DNA of 64,000 bases from CAYWIT01 sp964458415 (GCA_964458415.1 CAYWIT010000003.1:62001-126000); one strand, 5' to 3'; shown: positions 8,443-16,894, counted from the first letter of the stretch. Numbers and translations: made by a program. Notes: a model not told the origin generated them from the sequence alone.

Positions 8443-9750
8443 ATGACACCGGCAGCAAGAATTGAAACTGTCATCGAGATTCTGGATGATATACTGGCAA
8501 CGCCGCGTCCGGCGGATGCCCTGGCCAGCGCCTATTTTCGCGATCACCGCTATATCGGTTCCAAGGACCGTGCGGCCATCAGCAGCCGTCTTTACCGGAT
8601 CATGCGCACGTATCACAGGTTGTCATGGTGGATCCGCCGGACGGGTTGTGATGTCACGGCCAGAACATTCGTCATCGCCTCCCTGCTTTTCGATCGTGAA
8701 CATAGCGCGAAATCAATTGACGAATTTTTTTCCGGTGAAAGATTTGCGCCCAAGCCTTTGGGGCGCGGCGAACGCCGTGTGACAGAAGAGCTGGAAGGGA
8801 AAACGCTGGAAGATCCGGCCATGCCGATCCGGGATCGCATGGAATGTCCGGAATGGGCCTTCGTCGAGTTGCAGGATTCTCTGGGGGTGGATTTCGAGCG
8901 CGAAATGACGGCGATGATGCAGCCGGCTTCGATGGATCTGCGCGTGAATCTGCTGAAAGCAAAGCGGGACGATGTGCTGAAAAAGCTGCAGGATGACGGG
9001 TTTGAGGCGCGGGCCGGAAAAATTTCTCCGCTTTCCATCCGTATTTTTGGCCGGCCGCAAATCATGCAGCATCAGCTGTTCCGGGACGGTGCTATTGAAA
9101 TACAGGATGAAGGTTCGCAGATGGTGGCTTTGGTTGCGAATGCCAGACCCGGTGAGCAGGTAGTGGATTTTTGCGCGGGGGCTGGCGGAAAAACGCTCGC
9201 GATCGGCGCTGCCATGAACAACAAGGGCCGTATTGTCGCGATGGATGTTCTGGGTGGACGCCTGTCCCGTGGCAAGGAGCGTTTCCGCCGTGCCGGCCTC
9301 CACAATATCGAGACGCGGGAACTGACAAGCGAGCGGGATAAATTCGTCAAGCGCCATGCCGGCCACTTTGATCTTGTACTGGTGGATGCACCCTGCACGG
9401 GAACGGGAACATGGCGCCGCGAACCGGACAGACGGTGGCGGCAGCTTGGGCCTGACCTTTCCGCGCTTGTTTCCATGCAGCGGGAAATTCTTGAGAGCGC
9501 GGTCCGGATGGTGAAACCGGGCGGGCGGCTGGTTTATGCGACATGCTCGCTTCTGACCGAGGAGAACGAGGAACAGGTTAAAAATTTTTTGGCGGCGCAT
9601 CCTGATTTTGAAGTGATGCCTGTAAAAGATATTATCAAGCTGGAGGGAGCGGATCAGTATCTGCGGCTGACTCCGGCGCGGCATGATACTGATGGTTTCT
9701 TTGCGGCTTCGTTGCAGCGGAAAAAGACTGCCGCAAAGATCGAGGCATAG
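8443..9750 (+). CDS. RsmB/NOP-family RNA (cytosine-C5)-methyltransferase (second copy)
   Basis: A 435-residue Nop2/Sun-type methyltransferase. Residues 1-110 form an N-terminal helical domain (IETVIEILDDILATPRPADALASAYFRDHRYIGSKDRAAIS). The SAM motif is DFCAGAGGKTLAIGAAM. Motif IV Cys is in LVDAPCTGTGTWRR and motif VI Cys is in LVYATCSL. It begins 4 bp after the guaB-like stop and is almost certainly co-transcribed with it. This kind of RsmB paralogue sits next to guaB in many alphaproteobacteria. Its exact rRNA or tRNA target cannot be read from the sequence. It is clearly different from the rsmB at 788. Confidence 0.9.
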   Translation: MTPAARIETVIEILDDILATPRPADALASAYFRDHRYIGSKDRAAISSRLYRIMRTYHRLSWWIRRTGCDVTARTFVIASLLFDREHSAKSIDEFFSGERFAPKPLGRGERRVTEELEGKTLEDPAMPIRDRMECPEWAFVELQDSLGVDFEREMTAMMQPASMDLRVNLLKAKRDDVLKKLQDDGFEARAGKISPLSIRIFGRPQIMQHQLFRDGAIEIQDEGSQMVALVANARPGEQVVDFCAGAGGKTLAIGAAMNNKGRIVAMDVLGGRLSRGKERFRRAGLHNIETRELTSERDKFVKRHAGHFDLVLVDAPCTGTGTWRREPDRRWRQLGPDLSALVSMQREILESAVRMVKPGGRLVYATCSLLTEENEEQVKNFLAAHPDFEVMPVKDIIKLEGADQYLRLTPARHDTDGFFAASLQRKKTAAKIEA

Positions 9751-9886
9751 AGAATCGGCTTGTTTTGTTTCATCGCAGAAGGGGTTTTTATTGCCTTTTG
9801 TAAAAATAAACAGGACCGCATTGGTACGGGGGTGTGTTTTCCAAGCCCTTGTCATTCTTGAATTTTATTGATCTCCAAGGGGTTTT

Positions 9887-9901
9887 TGAGATGAAATCTC
9901 A
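9887..9901. repeat. Palindrome TGAGAT-GAA-ATCTCA
   Basis: A perfect 6-3-6 inverted repeat whose centre lies 33 bp upstream of the centre of the Fur-like box at 9920-9934. That is about three helical turns, so both lie on one DNA face. The outer TGAGA/TCTCA is shared with the downstream palindrome, so it may be a second, weaker operator half of the same regulator. This is an inference from spacing and similarity only. Confidence 0.4.
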
Positions 9902-9919
9902 TGGATAAAAAGAGTGAAA

Positions 9920-9934
9920 TGAGAATTATTCTCA
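9920..9934. promoter_or_regulatory. Candidate Fur-type iron box
   Basis: The 15-base palindrome TGAGAATTATTCTCA has the 7-1-7 form of a Fur box (TGATAATNATTATCA) with one symmetrical change in each arm. It lies eight bases upstream of the -35 element that serves the 36-residue ORF at 10012. Fur, Irr or a related iron regulator could bind here. The regulator is inferred, since no fur gene is in the window. Confidence 0.6.
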
Positions 9935-9942
9935 AAATCTGT

Positions 9943-9970
9943 TTGACTCATGTCGCGGAATGCTTAGTAT
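9943..9970 (+). promoter_or_regulatory. Sigma-70-type promoter for the small ORF at 10012
   Basis: TTGACT (9943-9948) and TAGTAT (9965-9970) are separated by 16 bp. Transcription would start near 9977, giving a leader of about 35 bases ahead of the ATG at 10012. It is immediately downstream of the Fur-like palindrome. Confidence 0.55.
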
Positions 9971-10011
9971 TGAACGAACAGACTTTGTGAACGACAAAAA
10001 GGTTTTATATC

Positions 10012-10122
10012 ATGAGTATGAAAGCGAAATTAGGTCAGGCACAAACAAAGCCGTTCGTTCCGTCGCAGCAATCTGCGCCATCGGCTCCGGCACAACAGGC
10101 TCCGGCAGCGCCTTCTAAGTAA
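10012..10122 (+). CDS. Small Pro/Ala/Gln-rich protein, 36 residues
   Basis: ATG to TAA gives 36 residues: a short basic start (MSMKAKLGQAQTKPF) followed by a low-complexity tail of Ser, Ala, Pro and Gln ending in APSK. There is no transmembrane segment, signal peptide or cysteine. An AAAAAGG purine stretch lies about ten bases upstream, and a promoter with a Fur-like box precedes it. The clean promoter, ribosome site and stop argue for real expression. The size and low complexity mean it could also be a leader for a small RNA. I do not recognise a family. Confidence 0.5.
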   Translation: MSMKAKLGQAQTKPFVPSQQSAPSAPAQQAPAAPSK

Positions 10123-10173
10123 AGCTGGATTAATTCGGGGATTCCCTGTCTCTGTTGCGTGGCGTGTTTAATT

Positions 10174-12135
10174 TTATCGCGGGCTGGAAAAGTCATGCAC
10201 GGTCAACGGCGGCTGTGACAGGCGCAGCCGATACATGTAATAGGTTTCCATGACGCGCTGGATGTAGTTGCGTGTTTCATAGATGGGAATGAGCTCAATC
10301 CAGTCGATCAGGTCGATGTTTTCCTTCCGGGGATCGCCGAGCGCTTTGGTCCATTCTGTCACGCGTCCGGGACCCGCGTTATAGGCTGCGATGGCAAAGG
10401 GATAAAATCCGTTATATTGCTCTACCAGTTTTGCCAGATAGGCCGAGCCAAGAAGGACGTTATATTGCGGATCTTCGGTCAGTTTTTCTATTTTCCATGA
10501 ACGGCCTTTTTGCCGGGAAACAGCCTGTGCTGTGGCGGGCATCAGCTGCATCAGGCCCCTTGCGCCAGCCGGGCTTTCCGCCAGAGGGTTAAACATGCTT
10601 TCACGGTAGACGATGGCATGAACCAGTGCGGATTCCGGATCCCGCGCAGGCAAAGCGGGCAGGAGGGGATAGCCTTCGGTAAAAATGAAGAGCCCCAGAT
10701 CCTGCTGGATATCCTTATTGGCTTCCACCGCGTAATAAAGGCGGTCTGTTTCGCGGGCGAGCTCGGCCACCATGATATAATTCGACTTATCTTTTGCCAG
10801 ACTGAGGAGCTTGGCCAGAAACGGATCGGCAAAACGGCTCAGCCCGTGGTGATGGAGGAGGCGCACGGCGCGGACAAGTTCATTCGCAGCGAAGGCCTGA
10901 CGCGCGGCTTCTGGAACGGCAGGGTCATCGACATAGGGGACATAGCTGTCGCCATAGAGCTTTTTAAAGCTGAGCTGGCCGTAGAAGGTCGAAGGCCACG
11001 CGGTTGCAGTTGTGTCCCATTGGCGGCTCAGGACGGAATCCGGCAGGGCTTCAGCGGCGCGGGCGGCCCAATAGGCGCCGCGGGATTTGCTGATAGCGGA
11101 TTGAACGGATTGATAAAGCTTGTCGAAACGGCGATAGGCGTCTTCGGGGTCGTGCAAAAAGCGCAGCGCGATCCAGCCCAGCAGCCATTCCGCCTGTGCG
11201 TAATCGGCCCCTGCGGTCAACTTGTGCTTTTTGATGATACGATAGGCGCGTTTATAGTCCTTGTCTTCGATGGCGCGGCGGGCAAGGATATTGATTTCTT
11301 TCCACCACAAGTCCTCATGGCCTGCATTTTCGGGGGCGAGATCCAGCATTTCCAAAGCGCCTTCATTCATATTCTGCCGTCGCCGCCAGCGCATGCGTTC
11401 ATAGAGCAACCCGGGATTTTTCTGCAGATGCTGGGGAACCTTTTGCAATAGGGCGTTGGCTTTCGGCGACATCTGCGCAAGCGCGATGCGGGCTTGCCCC
11501 AGAGCGCGGCTATCCGACCCGACAAAAGCCAGCATGGTTTCGGCTTCTTCCATCCGGCCTTCCCAGATAAGCTGATCCAGCCGCGCCGCATGATCTGTTG
11601 CCTGAAAATATTTCGCGTAGGATCCGGCGAGCGCGGCTGTTTCATTTTTGCTTAAAACGGCTTGCTGCCAAAAACGGGAGAGCGCGGACTTCGCCCGGTC
11701 AGAATAGCCCAGTGTAAGCAGGGCGTGCATATAGGCTCTGAAGCCGTCATGTGTCGATGGTGCATTTTGGTCGAACCATTCGGCGATTTCATAGGGTTTC
11801 GCCGTTGCGGCAATGTCCTTTTCTATTTTTCTGCGAAAATCGCGCAGCCGCGGCCAGTCGGGATTTGTGCGGACAAACGAGATCAGGTCGCGTGACGCGA
11901 TCGGCAGGTTTGTTTCCGTGGCGTAAATCCAGCTGACAAGTTTTTGGGCAACGGGGTCGCTTTGATCCTGCATCAGGGCAAGTGCTTTTTGCCAGTCTTT
12001 GTCCATAACGGAGGATGCAGACGTTCTCTGATCTTCCTTTTTTGCAGCATTTACAGCAGAGGAGGGGAGGACCAGAAGCATCCCGGCCAGAATTGCCATT
12101 GCCAAGGCTCTTGAAAGTAATCGCCGATATGACAT
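10174..12135 (-). CDS. Soluble lytic murein transglycosylase (Slt family)
   Basis: A 653-residue periplasmic muramidase that cleaves the MurNAc-GlcNAc bond with formation of 1,6-anhydro ends. A signal peptide (about residues 1-31: RRLLSRALAMAILAGMLLVLP, ending SAVNAA) is followed by the superhelical, tetratricopeptide-like U and L domains. The C-terminal SLT domain has the catalytic Glu in YRESMFNPLAESPAGARGLMQLMPATA, then AYNAGPGRV and the ETRNYIQRVMETYYMYR end. I chose the ATG at 12135, since longer in-frame reading would run into the divergent dapA. The dapA start is 33 bp away on the other strand, so promoters must overlap. Confidence 0.93.
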   Translation of the reverse strand: MSYRRLLSRALAMAILAGMLLVLPSSAVNAAKKEDQRTSASSVMDKDWQKALALMQDQSDPVAQKLVSWIYATETNLPIASRDLISFVRTNPDWPRLRDFRRKIEKDIAATAKPYEIAEWFDQNAPSTHDGFRAYMHALLTLGYSDRAKSALSRFWQQAVLSKNETAALAGSYAKYFQATDHAARLDQLIWEGRMEEAETMLAFVGSDSRALGQARIALAQMSPKANALLQKVPQHLQKNPGLLYERMRWRRRQNMNEGALEMLDLAPENAGHEDLWWKEINILARRAIEDKDYKRAYRIIKKHKLTAGADYAQAEWLLGWIALRFLHDPEDAYRRFDKLYQSVQSAISKSRGAYWAARAAEALPDSVLSRQWDTTATAWPSTFYGQLSFKKLYGDSYVPYVDDPAVPEAARQAFAANELVRAVRLLHHHGLSRFADPFLAKLLSLAKDKSNYIMVAELARETDRLYYAVEANKDIQQDLGLFIFTEGYPLLPALPARDPESALVHAIVYRESMFNPLAESPAGARGLMQLMPATAQAVSRQKGRSWKIEKLTEDPQYNVLLGSAYLAKLVEQYNGFYPFAIAAYNAGPGRVTEWTKALGDPRKENIDLIDWIELIPIYETRNYIQRVMETYYMYRLRLSQPPLTVHDFSSPR

Positions 12136-12168
12136 ATCATTCCGGCTGGAGCTTGAAGGAGAAAAGCC

Positions 12169-13101
12169 ATGGCCAGAAAAAGGAATGTTGCGCTTGCAGG
12201 GTCGTTTGTCGCCCTTGTAACTCCCTTTAAAAAAGGGAAGGTCGATCTGGATGCATTCCGGCAGCTTGTTGAATGGCATATTGCCAATGGGACGCATGGT
12301 TTTGTTCCTTGCGGGACGACGGGCGAAACGCCCACTCTTTCCGAGGTCGAGCATAAATCGTTGATCCGCGCCTGCATTGCGCAAACCAAAGGCCGGGTTC
12401 CGGTGATGGCGGGAACAGGTTCCAATTCCACCGAAAAGGCTGTCGATCTTGCTCGCTTCGCTGAAAAAAGCGGTGCGGACGCTATTCTAGTCGTAACGCC
12501 CTACTATAACAAGCCCACGCAGGAGGGGCTTTATCAACATTACAAGGCCATCCATGATGCGACGGACCTTCCTGTCATTCTGTATAACGTTCCGGGGCGG
12601 ACCGGCGTGGATATTTCGGTTGAAACCGTGGCGCGGCTGGGGGCGCTGAAAAGAATAGCAGGCATTAAGGATGCCGCGCCCGATCTATCACGGCCATTGC
12701 AGATCCGGCATGAACTGGGGCCGGATTTTATCCAGCTTTCCGGCGAGGATGCGACGGTGGCGGCTTATCTGGCGCAGGGGGGGCATGGCTGCATTTCCGT
12801 GACGGCGAATGTGGCGCCCCATCTCTGTGCGGATTTGCACAATGCCTGGCGGGAAAAGGATTTTGAAGCGTTTGAACAGGCGCGGGATTTGTTGCTGCCC
12901 CTGCACAAGGCGTTGTTTATTGAAACCAGTCCGGCGCCGGCAAAATACTGTCTTTCGCGGCTGGGACTGTGTGCGGAAGATTTGCGATTGCCGCTGGTGC
13001 CGGTATCTCTGGCGACGCGGCACAAGCTGGACGTCGCGATGGAGGCCATCGGTTTGTTTCCGCCGATGCAGAAATCCTTGAAAAAAGCAGGAAAGCGTTA
13101 A
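12169..13101 (+). CDS. dapA: 4-hydroxy-tetrahydrodipicolinate synthase
   Basis: A 310-residue class I aldolase fold that condenses pyruvate with aspartate semialdehyde in lysine/diaminopimelate synthesis. Diagnostic residues are the Thr-Thr of PCGTTGETPTLS (about 50-51), the catalytic Tyr in VILYNVPGRTG, and the Schiff-base Lys in RIAGIKDA. AGGAGA precedes the ATG at a good distance. It is about 15 residues longer than usual, through a basic N-terminal tail (ARKRNVALA) and a basic C-terminus. smpB follows after 7 bp. The pairing dapA-smpB is common in alphaproteobacteria. Confidence 0.96.
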   Translation: MARKRNVALAGSFVALVTPFKKGKVDLDAFRQLVEWHIANGTHGFVPCGTTGETPTLSEVEHKSLIRACIAQTKGRVPVMAGTGSNSTEKAVDLARFAEKSGADAILVVTPYYNKPTQEGLYQHYKAIHDATDLPVILYNVPGRTGVDISVETVARLGALKRIAGIKDAAPDLSRPLQIRHELGPDFIQLSGEDATVAAYLAQGGHGCISVTANVAPHLCADLHNAWREKDFEAFEQARDLLLPLHKALFIETSPAPAKYCLSRLGLCAEDLRLPLVPVSLATRHKLDVAMEAIGLFPPMQKSLKKAGKR

Positions 13102-13108
13102 TCGCGAC

Positions 13109-13603
13109 ATGGCGGGAAAAAACAAGGGGCAGGACAAAAAGGATACGAACGGCAAGACTGTCGCGCAGAACCGCCGCGCGCGCTTTGATTATTTTATCGA
13201 AGACGTGATGGAAGCCGGAATTATGCTGACGGGAACCGAGGTCAAATCCCTTCGTAGCGGCGCTGCAAGCATCAACGAGAGCTATGCGGACGTGCGCGAG
13301 GGTAATATTTACCTCATCAATGCGCATATCCCGGAATACACGCGCGCGCATGTCAAGTTGCAGCACGAAGTCCGCCGCCCGCGCAAGCTGCTTCTGCACA
13401 AGCGGCAGCTCGAGAAGCTGATCGGCGCGGTGCAGCGCAAGGGAACGACGCTGGTGCCGCTTTCGGTTTATTTTAACGATCGCGGCATTGCCAAGGTCGA
13501 GCTGGGAATCGCCACTGGTAAAAAGCAGCATGATAAACGCGAGGCGCAGAAGGACCGTGACTGGCAGCGTGAAAAATCCCGCATCATGCACGAGAAGGGG
13601 TAA
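13109..13603 (+). CDS. smpB: SsrA-binding protein SmpB
   Basis: A 164-residue tmRNA-binding partner for ribosome rescue. Family marks are NRRARFDYFIEDVMEAGIMLTGTEVKSLRSG, ESYADVREGNIYLINAHIPEY and the C-terminal basic tail (KKQHDKREAQKDRDWQREK) that enters the mRNA channel. The N-terminus carries about 18 extra charged residues. It starts 7 bp after dapA. The tmRNA gene itself is not in the window. Downstream, phaC converges with 67 bp between the stops. Confidence 0.96.
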   Translation: MAGKNKGQDKKDTNGKTVAQNRRARFDYFIEDVMEAGIMLTGTEVKSLRSGAASINESYADVREGNIYLINAHIPEYTRAHVKLQHEVRRPRKLLLHKRQLEKLIGAVQRKGTTLVPLSVYFNDRGIAKVELGIATGKKQHDKREAQKDRDWQREKSRIMHEKG

Positions 13604-13670
13604 ACTGCTGTACAGGCCGCAGATGCGGTCCGATCTGATCCGGGTGTCCGAACTGTGGGAGGCGCTGGAC

Positions 13671-14741
13671 CTACTTCCGCTCGTTCAGCCATTCGCCAAT
13701 CGATGGCGGGACTTCCCGTTGCGCGCTTGATGACACATAGATACCGATGTGGCCGCCTCTGAACGACAATTCGGTATAGTCTTTCGTTCCGACAGCGGAT
13801 TTCAGTGCCTTCGACGCGCTGGGCGGGACCAAATGGTCGTCCTGTGCATAGACGTTCAATACGGGGATCTTGATGTCCTTGAGATCAACGGTCTTGCCGC
13901 CGATTTCTACTTCCCCCTTGATCAGCATGTTGCGCTGATAGAAATCGCGTACGAATTGGCGATAGGCCTCGCCAGCCTGATCGGGGCTGTCGAAAATCCA
14001 TTTTTCCATCTGCATGAAGTTGCAGACCTGTTTCGGGTTGTCAAGGATATCGACCATGTCGATGTATTTCTGGCCGATCAGGCGATAGGGCTTGAGGTTG
14101 AGGAAGGTCCAGTTCATCAGGTCGCCCGGAATGTTGCCCATGGTGTCCACCAGAAGGTCCACGTCGATGTCGCGGATCCAGTGTGACAGCATGTTGTCCG
14201 GCGTCTGGAAATCGACGGGCGTGACCATGGTGACCAGATTTTTGACCTTGTCTGCATGCAGGGACGTATAGCACAGGCTGAAGGCGCCACCTTGGCAAAT
14301 GCCGAGAATATTGACTTTTTCGATGTCGTGCAGTTCGCGGATAACGTTCACGCAGCGGTTGATATAACCGTTGATGTAATCATCAAGCGTTACGAAACGA
14401 TCGGAACGGTCGGGATAGCCCCAGTCGATCAGGTAGACGTCCTGTCCCTGATCCAGCAGCCCGCGGATCATTGAGCGGCCTTCCTGCAGGTCGGTCATAT
14501 AGGGGCGGTTCACAAGTGCGTAAACGATGAGCAGCGGTGTTTTGTTCGTCGGCTGTTTTCCGTCCGGATGCTGGTAGTGATAGAGCGTGAGCTTGTCTTC
14601 CTTGTAAACAGCTTCTTTCGGGGTAACGCCGGAAGGCAGCTCCCCGACGTCGCGCAGGTTTTTGATGCCTTCGGCAAGCTTGGTGTTGAAGTTGGTGATT
14701 TCCCTGAGGATCTGGTCGGGTTGGAGCTTGATGGCGATCAT
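13671..14741 (-). CDS. phaC: Class III poly(3-hydroxyalkanoate) synthase, catalytic subunit PhaC
   Basis: A 356-residue alpha/beta hydrolase that polymerises (R)-3-hydroxybutyryl-CoA. The modified lipase box is GICQGG with the nucleophile at Cys149. The other triad residues are Asp302 (YAQDDH) and His331 (FRGGHIGIYV). These are the positions I recall for Allochromatium vinosum PhaC. The short length and the partner PhaE identify it as class III, not the class I enzyme of about 590 residues typical of alphaproteobacteria. Its ATG overlaps the phaE stop (ATGA), so the two subunits are translationally coupled. It lies in the cytoplasm on the granule surface. Confidence 0.95.
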   Translation of the reverse strand: MIAIKLQPDQILREITNFNTKLAEGIKNLRDVGELPSGVTPKEAVYKEDKLTLYHYQHPDGKQPTNKTPLLIVYALVNRPYMTDLQEGRSMIRGLLDQGQDVYLIDWGYPDRSDRFVTLDDYINGYINRCVNVIRELHDIEKVNILGICQGGAFSLCYTSLHADKVKNLVTMVTPVDFQTPDNMLSHWIRDIDVDLLVDTMGNIPGDLMNWTFLNLKPYRLIGQKYIDMVDILDNPKQVCNFMQMEKWIFDSPDQAGEAYRQFVRDFYQRNMLIKGEVEIGGKTVDLKDIKIPVLNVYAQDDHLVPPSASKALKSAVGTKDYTELSFRGGHIGIYVSSSAQREVPPSIGEWLNERK

Positions 14742-15826
14742 TTTTTCTTCCCCTTGCTGGCGGGCTTCGCGGCGGCCTTGACGGGGGCCGTTTTCGTTTT
14801 TGCTTTGGTTTTCATTTTTGTTTTGGCCGGTGCCGTTGCTTTGGCAGGCTGGGCGGCGGCGGTTTTCGGCGCGGTCTTGATAACCTTTCCGCGCAGCTTG
14901 GCATGCTCGCGGCGCAGCTCCTGAACGTGCTGATGCAGGCTGTCGATTTCCTGACGCGTCGGCAGGTTCATTTGCTCGATGGCGTCATCTATCAGGATGT
15001 GAAGCTGCTTTTTATAGGCCATCAGGGCATTGACGACTTTACCGTACATGGCGGTATATTCGTCGGAGACGGCGTAGCGGGCGTAGACTTCTTCCGAGAT
15101 ATCGACCCATTTCGCGTAAATGTCTTTTAATGATTGCAGGGGGGCGTGGTCGTCCGGCGGACTTTGCAGGTATTCATTGAATTTTTGCAGAGCCTGCATG
15201 CCGACTTTGCTCATTTCGACGTTGTATGTACGCGTGGCGCCTTCATAATCGACCCATAGATTGTAAAGTTTATTCAGGTGCTCCTGTTTTTCGCGCGTGT
15301 AGCCGATACCGGGCATCGAGGCGTAGAATCCGAAAGGATCGAGCAGAAAGCCGGTTTGTTGCCAAGGTGATTTATCTGCCGTATAGGGGTTTTTCATGGC
15401 CGAGGCCCACCAGCCGGGGGTGCCTGCCGTCAGGGTCTCCATAAAGTTTTTGTATTGCGCTGCGGCATCATACGGCTGTGTGTTGGATTGTATGGCTGTA
15501 TCAAAAAATTTCTGCATGGCGCAGAGCCAGGTTTTGACGGCATCTTCCGGTGTTTTTGACTGGCCGGCGGCATCACAGAAATTTCCCATCATATTGATGT
15601 AATTCTGTCCTGCATGGGTAAAAAATTGGCGGAATGCATCTGTTCCCGATGTTTCGGAAGAAGGCGGCGACACAAGCTTTTGCCATTCCTTGAAGAAGTC
15701 ATTCCAAGGGCCCTGTATGCCGAGCTGTTCATTCATGGCGGCGCGCTGGCTGTTGAACCAGCCATCCCAGTATTGTTTGTTTTGTTCAAACCAGTCCTGA
15801 TTTGGTGCGGATTGTGTTGCGGTCAT
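14738..15826 (-). CDS. phaE: Class III PHA synthase subunit PhaE
   Basis: A 362-residue partner of PhaC. It has an aromatic-rich N-terminus (WFEQNKQYWDGWF), the family stretch PWWASAMKNPY-like GWWASAMKNPY, then YVEY-type helices and ARYAVSDEYTAMYGKVVNALMAYKKQ. A predicted coiled coil follows (TRQEIDSLHQHVQELRREHAKLRGKV, about 285-310). The C-terminal 50 residues are a Lys/Ala/Pro-rich tail that resembles DNA- or granule-binding tails of phasins. GGAG lies ten bases upstream of the ATG. First gene of the minus-strand phaE-phaC operon, divergent from phaB-phaR across 229 bp. The tail makes it a candidate for tethering granules to the nucleoid, which is an inference. Confidence 0.92.
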   Translation of the reverse strand: MTATQSAPNQDWFEQNKQYWDGWFNSQRAAMNEQLGIQGPWNDFFKEWQKLVSPPSSETSGTDAFRQFFTHAGQNYINMMGNFCDAAGQSKTPEDAVKTWLCAMQKFFDTAIQSNTQPYDAAAQYKNFMETLTAGTPGWWASAMKNPYTADKSPWQQTGFLLDPFGFYASMPGIGYTREKQEHLNKLYNLWVDYEGATRTYNVEMSKVGMQALQKFNEYLQSPPDDHAPLQSLKDIYAKWVDISEEVYARYAVSDEYTAMYGKVVNALMAYKKQLHILIDDAIEQMNLPTRQEIDSLHQHVQELRREHAKLRGKVIKTAPKTAAAQPAKATAPAKTKMKTKAKTKTAPVKAAAKPASKGKKK

Positions 15827-15883
15827 TTTAAAAACTCCATTTCATGAATTAAAAGAATCTGTGGGCATCATAGCATAATTTTG

Positions 15884-15892
15884 TGCGTCGCA
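15884..15892. promoter_or_regulatory. Candidate PhaR operator TGC-GTC-GCA
   Basis: TGCGTCGCA is a TGC-N3-GCA dyad inside a larger TTTTG...ACAAAA symmetry. It lies between the divergent phaE and phaB starts. The Paracoccus PhaR site is, as I recall, CTGC-N3-GCAG, so this matches the inner seven defined positions. Since phaR is in the cluster, autogenous control of both operons is likely but unproven. Confidence 0.45.
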
Positions 15893-15906
15893 ACAAAAAT
15901 GTTTTG

Positions 15907-15935
15907 TTAAGCATTTGTTTATTTTTCTTGCTTAA
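15907..15935. repeat. Inverted repeat TTAAGCA / TGCTTAA
   Basis: Perfect 7-base arms, separated by 15 bases, lie in the phaE-phaB intergenic region. Centre-to-centre spacing is 22 bp, about two helical turns. Each arm again contains TGC/GCA, as in the neighbouring candidate PhaR site, so these may be paired half-sites. Confidence 0.4.
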
Positions 15936-15969
15936 ACATAGCCATGAAGCTATCAAATGGCTAGCCGTA

Positions 15970-16013
15970 AAATCTCGATTTCACCCTTATTTTACTTTGG
16001 AAACACGAGATTT
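15970..16013. repeat. Inverted repeat AAATCTCG / CGAGATTT upstream of phaB
   Basis: Perfect 8-base arms (15970-15977 and 16006-16013) flank a 28-base spacer and end about 40 bases before the phaB ATG. They could form a leader hairpin in phaB mRNA or be a spaced operator. No known motif is recognised. Confidence 0.35.
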
Positions 16014-16055
16014 CGGTCGTAGCATTTTTTTTATTTTATTTAACAGGAGGCTCCC

Positions 16056-16883
16056 ATGACCGCACTACCTAAAATAGTCGAACACTATCAGACTTCCGTT
16101 ATTACAGCGAAATCCGTATCCAACGATATTCCTCCGCGGACGCAGGTTGTGCCGCGCGTGGTGCTCGTTACAGGCGGGACGGGCGGGATTGGTTCGGCAA
16201 TTTGCAAAAAGCTGGCCGATATGGGGCATATTGTCGCAACGACTTACCGCAACGAAGAGAAAGCGCGGAGCTGGCAGGAAGAAATGAAGAAGGAAGGCTA
16301 TACCTTCCATCTTTACAAATGTGATGTCGCCAATTTTGAAGACGCGCAGAAAACCGTCAAGTCGGTGGTTGCCGATCTGGGCCCGATCCAGATCCTGGTC
16401 AACAATGCCGGGATTACCCGGGATTCTGTTTTGAAAAAGATGAGTATTGATCAGTGGCGTGATGTGATCAGCAGCGATCTCGACAGCGTGTTCAACATGA
16501 CACGCTCGGCGATCGACTATATGCTTGAAACCGGATTTGGCCGCATCATCAACATTTCGTCGATCAACGGGCAGAAAGGCCAGTTTGGCCAGTCCAATTA
16601 CGCTGCGGCGAAGGCAGGCATGCATGGCTTCACCAAGGCGCTGGCACAGGAAGTCGCGCGCAAAGGGGTGACGGTGAATACGGTTTCCCCCGGTTACATC
16701 GAGACGGATATGATTATGGCGGTGGCGGATAATATCCGTCAAGCGATCGTCGGGCAAATTCCGGTGGGCCGCTTTGGCAAGCCGGAGGACGTTGCGCATG
16801 TCGTCGCCTTTCTGACCGATGACCGCTCAGGTTTTATTACCGGAGCCAATATCGCCGCTAATGGCGGGCACTTCATGGATTAA
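16056..16883 (+). CDS. phaB: Acetoacetyl-CoA reductase PhaB with N-terminal extension
   Basis: A short-chain dehydrogenase of 275 residues that reduces acetoacetyl-CoA to (R)-3-hydroxybutyryl-CoA with NADPH. It shows the nucleotide loop TGGTGGIG, NNAGITRD, catalytic Ser in NISSINGQKGQFGQ, and the YAAAK Tyr-Lys pair, followed by SPGYIETDM. PhaB enzymes are about 241-247 residues. The extra 33 N-terminal residues are real because AACAGGAGG sits correctly upstream of the first ATG at 16056. The role of the extension is unknown. phaR follows after 11 bp. No phaA thiolase is in the window. Confidence 0.93.
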   Translation: MTALPKIVEHYQTSVITAKSVSNDIPPRTQVVPRVVLVTGGTGGIGSAICKKLADMGHIVATTYRNEEKARSWQEEMKKEGYTFHLYKCDVANFEDAQKTVKSVVADLGPIQILVNNAGITRDSVLKKMSIDQWRDVISSDLDSVFNMTRSAIDYMLETGFGRIINISSINGQKGQFGQSNYAAAKAGMHGFTKALAQEVARKGVTVNTVSPGYIETDMIMAVADNIRQAIVGQIPVGRFGKPEDVAHVVAFLTDDRSGFITGANIAANGGHFMD

Positions 16884-16894
16884 AGGAAATCAGG

